64,000 bases of DNA from Aphrocallistes beatrix. Taxonomy: Eukaryota > Porifera > Hexactinellida > Sceptrulophora > Aphrocallistidae. Within the stretch, counting starts at the first letter, position 1, and every line of letters starts with the position of its first letter. The DNA lies in the NCBI GenBank assembly GCA_963281255.1, contig OY725495.1, positions 1,984,001 to 2,048,000 on the forward strand. The letters run 5' to 3'. Position numbers and translations under genes: made by a program. Below the pieces are notes generated by a model. That model was not told the DNA's origin. It did no database searches and worked only from the letters and a program-made list of their open reading frames with translations. Shown in pieces: positions 20,818-32,524 of the stretch.

Positions 20818-23800
20818 AGGACAGAATCCTTCGAAATGCCGAATTGCCAATTCGTGTGGGATACTGTTTCTTGGGTACTTTCTTAGATTATAAAATGTTT
20901 TAGGATCATATTTAGAAAAAAAGTATTGTGAAGATTTTACTCCTCTTACCTTGAATTTCTTGCTTACAACAACTGATTGGAGATCATTATTGCTTTTATG
21001 CTTGGTAATTTTGGACCTCGGAAAATACTGTCTTGATATATGAAGCGGAACCTTCTTATATTGACAATCGCTGCCGTCCTTGAGAACTAAAGCATGGCTA
21101 TCTGTCACGTCAGCTGCTATCATGGGTCCGATATACTTATGTTCTGTTTTGGTTCCGGGCATTTTCTTTGCTTTTCGCATATTTCTGACAATAATCTGAT
21201 CTCCTTTCTTTAGATTCGACCTGTTTAAGTAGATTGCATTAATTATATATAGACTTGTAAAATAACATAGAAATGAGATTATATAATTAAGTACCTGTTT
21301 TTCTTTACTTTGTTATCGAATACATGTTTTTGTAAAAGTTGCTCTTTGCGAATATTGTCACAAGCTTGAAATTTGATCTGGATCGAGCTTTCATTAGAGG
21401 TTCTATCCATTCTTCAGGATGTCCAAGTTCAGGAGATAATTCGTCTACTACTTCATCATCGCTACCATCCACATCACTCAACATCGCCAGGTTTGTATGC
21501 TCGAGCAGATGAGGGCAATTGGCTTCTCTCCCATACATTAAATAGAATGGGAGTAACCTGTTGCTCTCTTCCAGCAAGTGTTGGCAGCTAGGACAGCAGT
21601 TTGTACTTTACTCGGCCACTCTGCTCCTGTTTCTATCACAATCTTGTTAAGTTTACTAAAGTGTACAAAGAAATATGACAAATTATCCGCTTACGTTCGA
21701 ATTAATTGGACCGTATTTAATATGCAGTACTTACGCTTTGATTATTTTATTGTGAACTTCTACAAGGCATTGCTCTGTGGGTGGTAAGCTGTTGTTTTAC
21801 GATTATCCACCCCTAATTTGCGATGAAATTCCTGGAACTCCTAAATCCACGACAATAACACGTAATTGGTAATTTAGCAAAATACATTGCTATTAAATAG
21901 CATACAAGTACGATACTACGTTCCAAGTTTACATACCTTGCTGACGAACTCAGGTCCTTGATCGTGCTGTATAATCTGAGGTACTCCGAGTGTCAAGTAA
22001 ATGCTCTCCAGCTGAGCCAATACCTCGCTACTTCTCTTTGTTTTCAATAGCCGTACTCCGCAGAATTTGGATAGGTAACAAATTGTTAGAAGGAGATGTT
22101 TGTACCCTTCTGTATTCTCCTGCAAATCACAGACTAAATCAATCCCGATATGTTTCCAGGGCTGATCTGGAGGAGGAATTGGTTGCAATTTCTTTTGAGG
22201 TTGAGGTGGTAACGCAGCTGCCATTTGATAATTATGACATGATTGGACCTCCAAGGGTGAATAAAATAATAAAGTATTCGAATAACAGAATGTTTACTGG
22301 CTTACACATGGATTTGATCAATGTAGCACGTAGTAAGTTCCAATACCATACAAGTGATAATATGTAATTATATTATGACTTGCCTGTCAAAATCTTGCGA
22401 TACCGTATCAAGTAGCTAAATTTTAATTCTGAATAATATTCAAACCAAATATAGTGACGATATTAAATTTGATCTTGACATGATGATAACACGATTTATT
22501 AATAAAGGAAGTTGCAAAACACCACCACCATGATTTTATGTAAAATGTCTAGCAACATGCCTAGACACATAAATCTAGGTATGCCAAATACATGAAATAT
22601 CGTACATATTAGAATAGAAACGCTTCGAATAATCGCCCCTCTGGATGAATGATAAAAATATTGTATCTCCCAGGTATAAACGTTCATATATATTAATTGC
22701 CTCTTTATATAAATATCCTTTTCGAACGATCACATTTCTCGAAAATAATTATAACTTATTAGATTAAAGGGAACAAAATTGAATAATCACCCGCACATCT
22801 GAGATATTACTCTTTATACTGCAGGCTTGCATAAAACCAGAGAGGTTGTATCATATTAAAGATTGAGTAAACAATTAAAACTTACATAATTTCTAACATC
22901 TTTGCTTAGTCATGGTCAAAAATATTTCTCTTTAATTGATCTGACTGTTGTGTTAATGCCAGGGTGCGCAGCACTGTCGTGGTACAGCTTGAAAATCTCA
23001 GAAACTCGATCTGAGCTAACGACTCCGTGCGTACGTGATGTATTATCACCATTCACCTGTTTTACATTAATTTATCACATACATCATATTAATTAATCAG
23101 GGAAAGAAATTGATCTAGCCATACATGGAACGTCCAACACCGTAAAGTTGACTTATAAACAAGCAAAGGCTAGTCTTCTTATAAAAAGAAATTCTAAAAG
23201 TGATGGAATTATGACCCAATTGCTCCTAATAATCCCTTGAATACTATATTGGACTGTCATTATTAAGTAGTATTCAAACCTTACACTGAGATATCAGAAT
23301 TTCATAATTAACTTTGCATCATTTTCACCAAAGAAATAATGTTAAATATTAATCACCTTGAAAATTTTGTTAGCCTCTCCAATAACATATTGTGAAGCTT
23401 TCACCCGAAAATTCTTCCTGGCGTGACCAATTTTCTTTGATTTAAGCATATCTGTAGGATACACGTTATGTTTGAGGAAGTTTGATATTGCGTCGTAGTC
23501 CTCTGATAACATCTTCGAGAATTCGGATTCTTTAGAATAAATATTCGGTCTGTATTATTGTTGGGTAATCTTCAGTTGTTGTTGATTGTTTTCAATAATG
23601 GCCATTTTTTTAATAGTCACTGACTTATATAGTATTCATAAAAGCTCGATCCAGTACAACATCAAAACAAACACTTAGATACTTGAATATAATTGATAGA
23701 ACCGCACTATGTAAAACTATCCCCAGTACATTTTAAGAGTTTAAATCTCATGCAAGGGAGTTAAAACCTCACGCTACTCTAATATCCCTGGTCCACTAGT

Positions 23801-24754
23801 ATAGGGGAGTTAAAATCTCACAAAACAGTCCTACGTTCATCGCAAAAAGATATGGAACAACTCTTAAAATTTTCAAATCTCTATCTCAAACCAACTTTGA
23901 CGCTTTTTATTTTAAAGACAATCAATTTTGATCTTTTGTAGTGCCAAGATATAAGGATTTTAAATTTAAATGTTAAGAACAATGCAAAATGAGTTATTTA
24001 GGAAGAATAGAAGCATTCACAGATATTTATTCTCATTTATACTGATGATTCAGATATATTCCAACCAAATTTGAAGAAAATTACAAAATTAACTGAAAAT
24101 CCACAAAAATCCTTGAGGCCCTCAACACCGAATATTTTGAGATAATTGTGAATAATAATTCAATTCCTAGCACTTTCAAAGTATAATCCATCAGTTGAGA
24201 ATGAATAGAGAATCTAAAAAGTATATTAGGAAGTTACAACGAAGGTCTACAACTTCTAGATTCAAATTTAGGATTTTCGAAAAATGCTACATTATCATAT
24301 TATAAAAATCTGAAAATTGACATTCCGTGGGATGTAGTGGAATTATTATCAATGATTCATATATATACCGTTATAAAAAGTACATTAGGATTGAAATTTA
24401 AGAATTTAGGCATATACTTACAGAGATAGAGAAATATCTCTTTATGGGGCCCTAAATGGGGGTTTTGACCGAATCTAGGAGTTCTAAGGCCAGAACTTAT
24501 TATGAAAAGTGCTCCAATTTTTCTGAATACATTGTTAACGACAATTGTATTCATTGTTCAGTATAAAGGCCACTTTTGGTCACATATTTCATGATTATCT
24601 TCGCCATTTTCTAATACATATATTCAAAGCTCTCTATAGAATTTTTATCACAATAAAGTCAAATGATGTCGAGAAATATCTATTTATTGTCAAAGAGTAG
24701 TTTGAGGAACTTATATATTTTCGTATATATCCTTTCATTTAAGATTATAATATA

Positions 24755-25167
24755 CAAGCGGGCTTCGGTTGCGGCGTTGTACAGCTGGTGGGCACTTTGT
24801 GTCCGCTGGAGGCACCCTTTGGGTGCCTTGGCTCACAATGAGTAATTATAATGGAGATAAAATCTATAAATATGTCTGTCTTACTGCTAAAATCGAAATC
24901 ACTCGAAAAATCATAAAAATTGTTAATTTTTTAATTTTTGATGCATAATGATGAAATAACAACAGAGTGATGAGTCATCATTTTTTGATGATAGTTGTAT
25001 CATATGTTAAAAATTTTAATATACATTGTCTATTAAAATTTCAGCATTCTGTCACCAAAAATAGCTGTGTAATAGCCGAAAAACATGACACCATAATTCC
25101 AAAAGACTCCCACATGCCCAAATCATCATTCTGCGCCAGGCAGTTTCTTCAATCAATTCGTAATATA
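24755..25167 (-). mobile_element. Helitron copy (family Y), 5' end lost
   Basis: The complement of the 3' end (CAAGCGGGCTTCGG) is preceded by A and sits at the same point of element X as the Helitron at 8934-9357. It runs to the tract CAATTCGTAATATA, where another family Y 5' end begins. Hairpins are degraded relative to other copies. Confidence 0.7.
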
Positions 25168-26612
25168 TCCTTACTATTAAAACTCGATTAATGTTTGTTT
25201 GTTTGTGTGTATATACTATATACAACGCGCTTCGCTTGCTTGCGCTGCGAAGCTGGCGGATACTTTGTGTTAGCCGGAGGCGCCCTGCGGGCGCCTGGGG
25301 TCACATTGATTAATTATAAGGGAGATAACATTCCTAAATACGCCTGTCCTACTGTTATAATCGATGTCGCACGAAAAATCACCAAATTTGACAATTTTAA
25401 AAAATTTGATGCGTAATAATGACGTCATAAAAGTGATGAGTCATCATTTCTTGATGATAGATAATTTCAGCCTTCTACTCGTATAACCTAAAATGGCTGA
25501 GTTATAGTCGAAAAACTTAAAATTCTAAATATTAAAAAGGTGACAATGACGTCATAATTCCATGATGAGTAGAGATTCTCTTCTGAACTCAGATCGGTAT
25601 GGTGGAAATAGTTCACACAGAAACCGGAAATAGTAGTTCGACTTTGCAAAAAAGAAAATAGTTCGAAAAAAACACTATTAATCCTAATAATAAAAAGTCG
25701 AACTATTTCCTAAATCCGCAATTCGAACTATTTCCTTTTTCGAAAAGTCGAACCATTCCCGGATTACCCTCAGAACTTAGTGTAGCCATAGCCAAAAGAC
25801 TCAAGCATGCCAAAAATCAGCTCTCTGCGCTTGGCAATTATTTGATGATGGTTATAGCATATGTGAGGTATATTAATATTCACATTCCTTAAAATTTCAG
25901 CCTTCTATCACCTAAAATGACTGAGTTATAGTCGGAAACTGAAATTTATAAATATAAAAAACGGTTACAATGACGTCATGATTCTGTGATGAGTCGACAT
26001 TTTTGTCTGAGGTCAGAACTTATTGGAACCATAGCCAAAATACTCCCACATGCCAAAATTCAGCTTTCTATGCTTGGCAGTTTCTTAAATCAATTCGTTA
26101 CATATATATATATATATCTGTTACGAATTGATTGAAGAAACTGCCGGGCGCAGAAGGCTGATTTTTGGCATGTGGGAGTTTTTTGGCTATGGCTCCAGTA
26201 AATTCTGAGTTCAGAGCAAAATGTCGACTCATCATGGAATTATGACGTGATTGTCACATTTTTAAAAGTTAAGCAACACAGTTATTCGGACATAACTCAG
26301 CCATTATAGGAGATACAAGGCTGAAATTTTAATAGAATCTGTATACTAACATACCTCACATATGATGCGACTTTCAGCAAAAAATGATGTCTCATCACTT
26401 TGTTATGACGTCATCATTACGCATCAAAATTTTAAAATTGACAAATTTGGTGATTTTTCGAGTGATTTCGATTTTAAAACTAAGATGGACATATTTAGAG
26501 ATGATATCTCCCTTATAATTAACCAATGTCACCTCCAGGCGACCGAAGGGAGCCTCCGGCGGACACAAAGTGTCCGCCAGCCGCGCAGCGCAAGCAAGCG
26601 AAGCGCGCTTGT
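25168..26612 (+). mobile_element. Helitron interrupted by inverted Helitron sequence
   Basis: A plus-strand 5' end (TCCTTACTATTAAAACTCGA, after A) at 25168 runs 58 bp into a TA-rich tract and is then cut by a minus-strand family Y sequence (25226 to about 26118) that begins CAACGCGCTTCGC. The plus-strand copy resumes at about 26120 (GTTACGAATTGATTGAAGAA) and ends at 26612 with GAAGCGCGCTTG followed by T. The minus-strand piece contains a partial duplication (25840-26090) and a small insertion (25595-25765). Confidence 0.72.
25595..25765. mobile_element. Small palindromic insertion in a Helitron
   Basis: The Helitron sequence GAACTCAGAACTTAG is split, and CTCAGA stands on both sides, a possible 6-bp duplication. 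The insert has inverted copies of GGAAATAGTTCGA-like words (GGAAATAGTTCAC on the left, TCGAACTATTTCC twice on the right). No coding content. The boundaries are approximate. Confidence 0.55.
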
Positions 26613-26748
26613 ACTATAATAAATATCTATGCATCAATCTAGGCCAGGGATTTTGAAACTATGTCACTAATATTAAAAATTTCGGTCGACATACCGATAG
26701 AAAAGCACCACAAAAACAGTCAATAATAGTATCGAAATTGGAAAAATA

Positions 26749-26904
26749 CAGTCAGGGTCGCATATCATTATGAACCCCATAGGGATCCAAATATTTTCAC
26801 AATAGAGAGTCATACATAGTAAGCGAAATCGAAATAATAGAAATTCTATAGAACCGGTCAAATTGGGACCCAGAGGATTTGTTCATAATAAGCGACCCTG
26901 AATG
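26749..26904. mobile_element. 156-bp pogo-like MITE, TA flanks
   Basis: Left end CAGTCAGGGTCGCATATCAT, right end (reverse complement) CATTCAGGGTCGCTTATTAT, flanked by TA (26747-26748, 26905-26906). Same end family as the partial ends at 3862 and about 40168-40190. Non-coding. Confidence 0.78.
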
Positions 26905-26906
26905 TA

Positions 26907-27849
26907 TATATATGTAATTGATATATGTATGCTATTACACCATTGAATTTTGATATCAACATTTTACAAGTGCGAATATCAAAATCTACTTTTAATAAAT
27001 TACAATACAGGCTTATTAGCCCGTTGAGATTTCTTTTCTCTAGCGGAAAATACACGTCTACATAAAAAGGTGTGAAAATATGATTAAATTTTATGATATG
27101 ATAAGCAGACGTGCGTTCAACACCGTCCATACAATAAATAATCTCTTATAATAGGAGCTGCACTAGAAATGAGAATTCTCAAAACAATACAAATGCATCA
27201 CAACAGCTGGAGGACGCAGGGGGGAAGATTGTGATTTTTGTGATTTTCCTGTACAGAATTCAATCTTTTTAGAAAGTAGCATCAGAATGTATTTGTGGAA
27301 ACGAATATCTCTAAGATTGGAATTTGTCCTAACATTGGAATTTGGGATTTTTTCAGTTCACATAGCAATAGTTTTATAATAAATTAAACTTACGTTCTTG
27401 CTAGTAGGTGAAGTAGGCAAGTCACAGGTGTCCAAGACATAAAGTGATCGCTTTCATTTAGTTGTCTGGATCATAGCAAATTGATTAAGCGAATTAGCTA
27501 ATTAGCTAATTGTCTATATACTATCTACATATCTATTTATGTGTATATACAGAAAATATTTAATTTTAAGTTCCGCACATATGTTAAAAATAGGCATTGA
27601 AATGGCGTAAACCAAGTTCAAATGGGAGAATTTACATTCTGGATCAATTGTCAAGTTTTCTAATTTTCAACCTCAACTCGGAAATTTGGAAAAACATGGA
27701 ACCAGGAGCACATGGTTGTGAAACAAGACTCCCCAATAAAGTCCATTTCGAATGAATAAATTAGACATTGGATCCTTGTATAAATGTAATGCCGATTTTT
27801 GGTAAACTCGATCTGGTATATAATTTTTAACCTTTGTCAGACTATTTAT
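26907..27849. other. Unassigned intergenic sequence
   Basis: No repeat boundary, ORF with a recognisable motif, or RNA gene. A few lines are moderately GC-rich near 27190-27230 (GGAGGACGCAGGGGGGAAG). Confidence 0.45.
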
Positions 27850-30800
27850 TGTCAGACCATGGATTGTCTATGATATTTTGAGTTCGTGATATTTTGAGTT
27901 TCTTATATTGTCAGACCATGGATTGTCTATGATATTTTGAGTTTCTTATATTGTCAGACCATGGATTGTCTATCATCGTGATATTCTGAGAATACAAGAT
28001 TAGTGATGAATTGTGCTATAGTCACTTGTGGTTGGTTTATATATTTTACCTTGGGAGTGAAGGTGTCAATGTACGATAGGAAATACAAGTAATTATAAGC
28101 AGTATACCAACTAGTACATAATAATTGTCATTTCAATATACAAATTTGGTTATCTTGACGTACGTATACGCATATATTTTACTGCTACCTTTTGAATTAA
28201 ATGAATTCAGAAGAATATCATGAAATCATCGAATTTCTTGGGAGAGGTATTTACCCAGAATCGACTGAAAATTATACTCGACGCCAATGGAATTTCAAAA
28301 GGAAGACGAACAATTATACTATATCGGATGCAGAACCGTCGACTGTACAGGGTAAGTGTACACTGTTTTATATTTGTATTTGTTCATTTAGTTATTCATA
28401 AATTTTAATATTCTTTGATTGGAAATTCGTTCTGAAAAGTGCTAACAATTTGCCTGGATCTTGTTAGAATGTGACATGGTATTTGTCGGACTTGCTACGC
28501 CAGGTGTACCAACCATGAAAAGAAGTTATTATTTGAATATTATATCTTTGCGCATTAACTTTCTTACCAAGAGCAACTACATGTAATATGAAAGTATAGA
28601 TACTATATAGGATTGTTGTTTTGAATTCAAAATAACAATTATTGCATGCCTCTATTTTTATCACATGCACCTTTGGCTTATCAAATAAATATAAACAATT
28701 ATGGGTTATCTTGGTAAATAAATGTTTATTAATAATGTTCTATACCTAGAAAATCTTACAAGGTGGTCAAGAAATGAAACTGGAAGTTCCTACTCGGAAA
28801 GAGATTGAGGAGATATTCATTAAATATCATGACAAAATAGGTCACCCTGGGATAAACTGCACCGTAAATGCTATACAGCAACGATACACATGGATCGGAA
28901 TTAATCCAGATGTTGCTAATTATGTAAGTGATAGATAACATTGTATGGATGTTTTGATACAACGTTACCAGTTTATAGGTTAACTGTTAATTCATTAAAG
29001 TTGATGAAGGATAATAATGAGTTATTCAATTTACTATGAAATAGTCAAAATCCCAACTAATAGAGGCTTATTAAGAGTACCAATATAAATATATTTAAAT
29101 ATATCGCAAGAGGAAACGCCTCATAACTCTCCACATTAATTTAACGTTACATAATTCACAATAGAACGTTAACCATTTATTTATACATTTCTTAATTGCT
29201 TCGTTTCAAAATAGGTTAAATCGTGTAAAACTTGTGAACAAACTGCTGCTCTACCTCCACAACCGCAGAGAAAATTGCAACCGATTCCTCCCCCCAACAG
29301 ACCTTGGAAACATATCGGGATTGATCTCATTTGTGATCTCCCAGAAACTCCTGACGGCTACAAGCACATACTGGTTACAGCATGTTACCTTTCGAAATAT
29401 GTTGTTGCAAGACCGCTGAAAACCAAGACGACCAATGAAGTGATTGAACAGTTGGAGGACATATCTCTTGATCTGGGATTGCCCGAAATAATACAACATT
29501 TCGTTGCCTCTCAAAAATCATTACTGGCAGTCAGAACAGCCACTTAGAGATTCGCTCGATAATTGCTCGATTTATCGCAAGTGAGGGATCAACTCGACTA
29601 GGATGGTATTTCAAATCGAAACGTACAACTCCTTGTGAATATTTCGTTAATGAAAATCTAGTTTATTGCGAAGGAATTTGGGGTAGCGATGTTGAAATAA
29701 TGGCGGCTTCTGCTATCCTGGATGCAGACATTTACGTTGCAAATGACGACTATTGGCAAAAAGGTACTTTGACTCGTGAAGTGAGATGGAGTTTACTGAG
29801 AGGCAGTACCAATCCGAATGCGAACATTTACATCACCAACTATGGCCAGCATTATGAACCAGTCATTTCAATGATAAACAGCCCTACACATTCTTATGGA
29901 GCAAAGTCAGAAAAAATTCTCAACGTGGAATCCAGCGACACAGAATCCAACGATCCCCGTGAAAATGGTTCCGCAAACCCCATTCCGATAGCAGATGTAG
30001 ATGATTCTAATGAGAGTAAAGAAGCTATCGACAAATAAAATTTTAATATGCTAATTAGTTTATTTTAGCGTAGTAACCTCCCAATAGATATCTAATGGCA
30101 AGTAGTTTCTGTCCGTTTGTATGTTTGTGAAAATCGAGTTGATCAATTGTTCAAATTACTCTAAAACGAAAAGAGCTAGCAGAAATAAACTTTTGATAAA
30201 TGAAATGTTCATTAGGGATATCTCTATAAAATTAGCACGACATGATCATAATTATTGTCAGGGGGTATTCACTAATATTTCTTAAACTTCATTTGTTAAA
30301 ACCAAGCAATCCAGTCAAGTTTACATTTAATTTCTGCTAAGCTAAGTTTCCATAAAAACCCAAGATGCAAACTGTAGTTATCGTAACAGTCCATTACGTA
30401 AACCGTCTACAAATCGATCTCATTATAACGAGTAATACGTATCGTAACTACTTCGGACAAATAAATCATCATAACTGTTAAGATTTCATAAATGCATCGT
30501 AACCACAGAATTGGATCATCATAACTTGCTGATACGCAACTGTTGCGAAAACGTAACTATCAAAACTATTGCGAAAAGAAATAGAATTACAATATCACAC
30601 AGAATTAATTGTCTTCTGCATACCCAACATATTTGTTGGTGTAATGGAATCCAACAAAGTTAAAATAATTGCTTATGAGCGAGATACTGAGAGGTTTCAA
30701 AACACAATACTAAATAACATTTATTTATTATCAAGTAGAGAAAATTAGTTTTCGGACTTTTATTGGGTCGTCATGTCCCGCCAAATGTTCCAAAAAGTGG

Positions 30801-32063
30801 ATAAAATCCCTTTTTTTTGGGCAAACGGGACTAATACTAACATCCAAAAATGAGCCACTCTGTCACGATCGCACACTCTGGGCATTTTAAAAATGATACT
30901 ATTAAATCCTGACATGATGCAGAAGTTTTGTATCTATACAATCTCATCATTCTTTACAGGTTTTGTATGTACACATATAACACCCAATATTTTGTCTACC
31001 TAATGTGAATATAATAAAATCAAATTTTGTTTATATATTTATTTAGCATAATGGGGTTATAAATTAAGTGATCAAGATTAAAACTGAACAAATATCTGAA
31101 TATAGAGCATTAAAATATATATTATCTGATTTTTGCATACTGCTGTCAGCGGCGGCGCTAACTGGCCACCACTGGAGGACCGAATTTCAAATTCAATATT
31201 CTAGGAAAGCTCAGATCGTCTAAACCAATCAATTAAATGTCCATACCAATATAGAAATCTTGGTTGCGAGCAGCCATGGGCAACATTCGTCTAAGTGATC
31301 AGTGATCAATGTAAACCTGGAGGTGACGGGCAAGATTGCTGACAACCCAGACACTGTCATAGACAGGAGCGCCGAACTTTTCGAAATCTATAGTCGATTT
31401 TGGATTTCTACGGGGGGATCATCCCTAAAAATTTTGTTGCGTCTATGGGACAACTTCGAATCGCTCGAACCCCCCCAGCCCCCTCCCCCGCTTTTGGCGC
31501 CTATGGTCATAGATCACTTCATTAAAGTGGGTAGTCGTCGGATTGTACTAGTCTACACAAACAAAAAGTATTCGTAATATTATTTATGTAATATTATACT
31601 GGACTAAACACGGAAAAGAATCATCAGTATTTTTCTTTATACGTACTGCTGGTTGTCAACATCAAATTTTCATGCAATTCTTTTTTACTGAGCCTAATGA
31701 TGGGGAATTCAGTCAACATCTGTGTCACAAGATTCATATGAACGTAAAAAGCCTGAGCATAAAGGTTATCATAATGACAGCTATACGTACGTATTTCTTA
31801 AGACACCTAAACAGTATTTTACAAACTAAAATAACTATGTGCATATATTAAATGGGAACATTTTAGATTGCATTATACTACCACCAAGCGGTCTCAAATT
31901 TCTACAAAAAAACATTAAACCTAACCAAGTGACTATAGCACAATTCATCACTAATCTTGTATATTCTCAGAATATCACGGTGATAGACAATCCATGGTCT
32001 GACAATATAAGAAACTCAAAATATTACGAACTCAAAATATCATAGACAATCCATGGTCTGACA
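27850..32063 (+). mobile_element. Integrase/OTU transposon copy B, internally deleted
   Basis: Inverted ends with TGT...ACA form: left TGTCAGACCATGGATTGTCT, repeated three times as part of 30-66-bp subterminal units at 27850, 27917 and 27953; the right side has two inverted units (near 31988-32063). The inverted similarity continues inward to TGAATTGTGCTATAGTCACTTG. I could not define a target duplication: TTAT precedes and ATAT follows. The coding region is on the plus strand (28201-30038). Bases 30040-31850 are non-coding; at 31142 a CAGCGGCGGCGC word and at 31490 TTTTGGCGCCTATG look like ends of a GC-rich MITE, but no duplication supports it. Confidence 0.75.
28201..30038 (+). pseudogene. 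Integrase-OTU fusion left by an internal deletion (copy B)
   Basis: Exons: 28201-28351 (start codon and N-terminal box, EEYHEIIEFLGRGIYP), 28750-28923 (zinc-finger half, KYHDKIGHPGINCT, then GTAAGT donor), and 29215 onward (V-K-S-C-K-T-C completing the HHCC finger, then the core with HIGIDLICDLPETPDGYKH and LGLPEIIQH). At about 29498-29502 the core is cut right after IIQH, just where the second catalytic Asp is expected, and joined in a different frame to F-R-C-L-S-K-I-I of the OTU domain, losing the Asp-Gly-Asn-Cys active-site start. The OTU remainder is open to a TAA at 30036-30038 and keeps the His region (NYGQHYEPVISM). The deletion removed the rest of the integrase, the GPY/F-like module and the linker exons, about 2 kb compared with copy C. 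Confidence 0.82.
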
Positions 32064-32385
32064 ATATAAGAACTATATTTATATATGCTGGTAATACATT
32101 CCTAAGCTCTATTGTGCTTTGTTAATGATTTAAGGCAGTTCATGTATTTCTTCAACCATCTTCTACTGCATCTCTAGTACCAAATTTGCAAGTTACTCTG
32201 AGGCCTTATTATAGTAGGCTATGATCTGTGACTAATTTGAATGCGTATTATTCGAATCTGTAATCCAATCAGTTATATCTCATACCGTTTAGAAGTAACC
32301 GTCTTCATGAATAGACACATTTTAGCATTATTTGTTGAGAAAGAATCAAGTGTTGAAATACTTTTGTCCGCTTAGTGTATATGGC
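32064..32385. repeat. TA-type repeat fragment (family S)
   Basis: It matches 56195-56345 and, in reverse, 50115-50290 (words ATATATGCTGGTAATACATTCCTAAGC-like, split here to respect length). The right end AATACTTTTGTCCGCTTAGT followed by GTA resembles Tc1-type ends, while the copy at 56166 shows a left end ACACTATCCGGACATGGGTA. Here the left end is missing where copy B stops. Confidence 0.55.
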
Positions 32386-32524
32386 CCAAATTGGTCCAAA
32401 TTAGTTCAATATAATTTCCAACAATGAGTGAAGTACGACGTTCCATATTGATCATGACAACAACTATACTAGGAGTTGTAGTAAAATATAAAATTTATTG
32501 CTTAATTTAGAAGATTAAAACTCA

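Larger units (their letters stand above)
18725..23512 (-). pseudogene. Split integrase-OTU transposase gene of copy A
   Basis: Exons inferred from conserved protein and GT-AG borders, in coding order: 23357-23512 (N-terminal box, YDAISNFLKHNVYP), 22886-23056 (first zinc-finger half, LYHDSAAHPGINTT), 21937-22248 (integrase core, first Asp in HIGIDLVCDL, second in IIQHDQGPEF), 21735-21840 (third acid region, TTAYHPQS), 21295-21655 (core C-terminus, LMYGREAN), about 20855-21220 (GPY/F-like module, KYIGPMIAADVTDSHALVL), a short exon split by the MITE at 20456-20817, about 19712-19850 and 19475-19590 (linker exons), and 18725-19384 (OTU). Breaks: TGA twice in the zinc-finger exon near 22905-22915, a 1-bp loss just before the catalytic Glu near 21750, frameshifts near 21560 and 21370, a stop in the first linker exon and a frameshift near 19160 just before the OTU Cys. 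The OTU domain keeps GDGNCMFRC and the C-terminal H-Y-E-P-V. Confidence 0.78.
18076..23827 (-). mobile_element. Integrase/OTU transposon copy A (Ginger-like)
   Basis: Inverted ends of about 60 bp: left TGTTGCGTGAGATTTTAACT, right (reverse complement) TGTTTTGTGAGATTTTAACT, so the element has the TGT...ACA form. The flanks GTCCTGC (18069-18075) and GTCCTAC (23828-23834) look like a 7-bp duplication with one change. It sits inside element X, 31 bp from the P-type element. The end motif recurs at 18129-18140 and, inverted, at 23757-23775. It encodes a split integrase-type transposase with a C-terminal OTU domain, read on the minus strand. Ginger DNA transposons are cut-and-paste elements with a retrovirus-like integrase and TGT ends; this is my best class assignment. 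A TA-flanked MITE (19903-20380) and a second MITE (20456-20817) lie inside it. Confidence 0.82.
13983..24752 (+). mobile_element. Element X copy split by a P-type element and an integrase/OTU transposon
   Basis: Left end GGATACTACCCGCGAAAAAA preceded by TTAA (13979-13982). X sequence continues at 13983-14396, 18038-18075 and 23828-24752, collinear with the copy at 59015-62274. The gaps are filled by the P-type element and by integrase/OTU copy A. The right half stops at 24752, where a Helitron begins, so the right terminus is missing. Non-coding. Confidence 0.75.

Noticed and set aside
22882..23056. TGA in place of Trp in copy A (twice) and in the mariner (once), suggesting a code where TGA reads as Trp
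   Set aside because: The intact frames (SF3B4 exon, 461-codon ORF) use TGG for Trp, other stops in the same elements replace Gln, Tyr or Lys positions, and single G-to-A changes explain them in dead copies.
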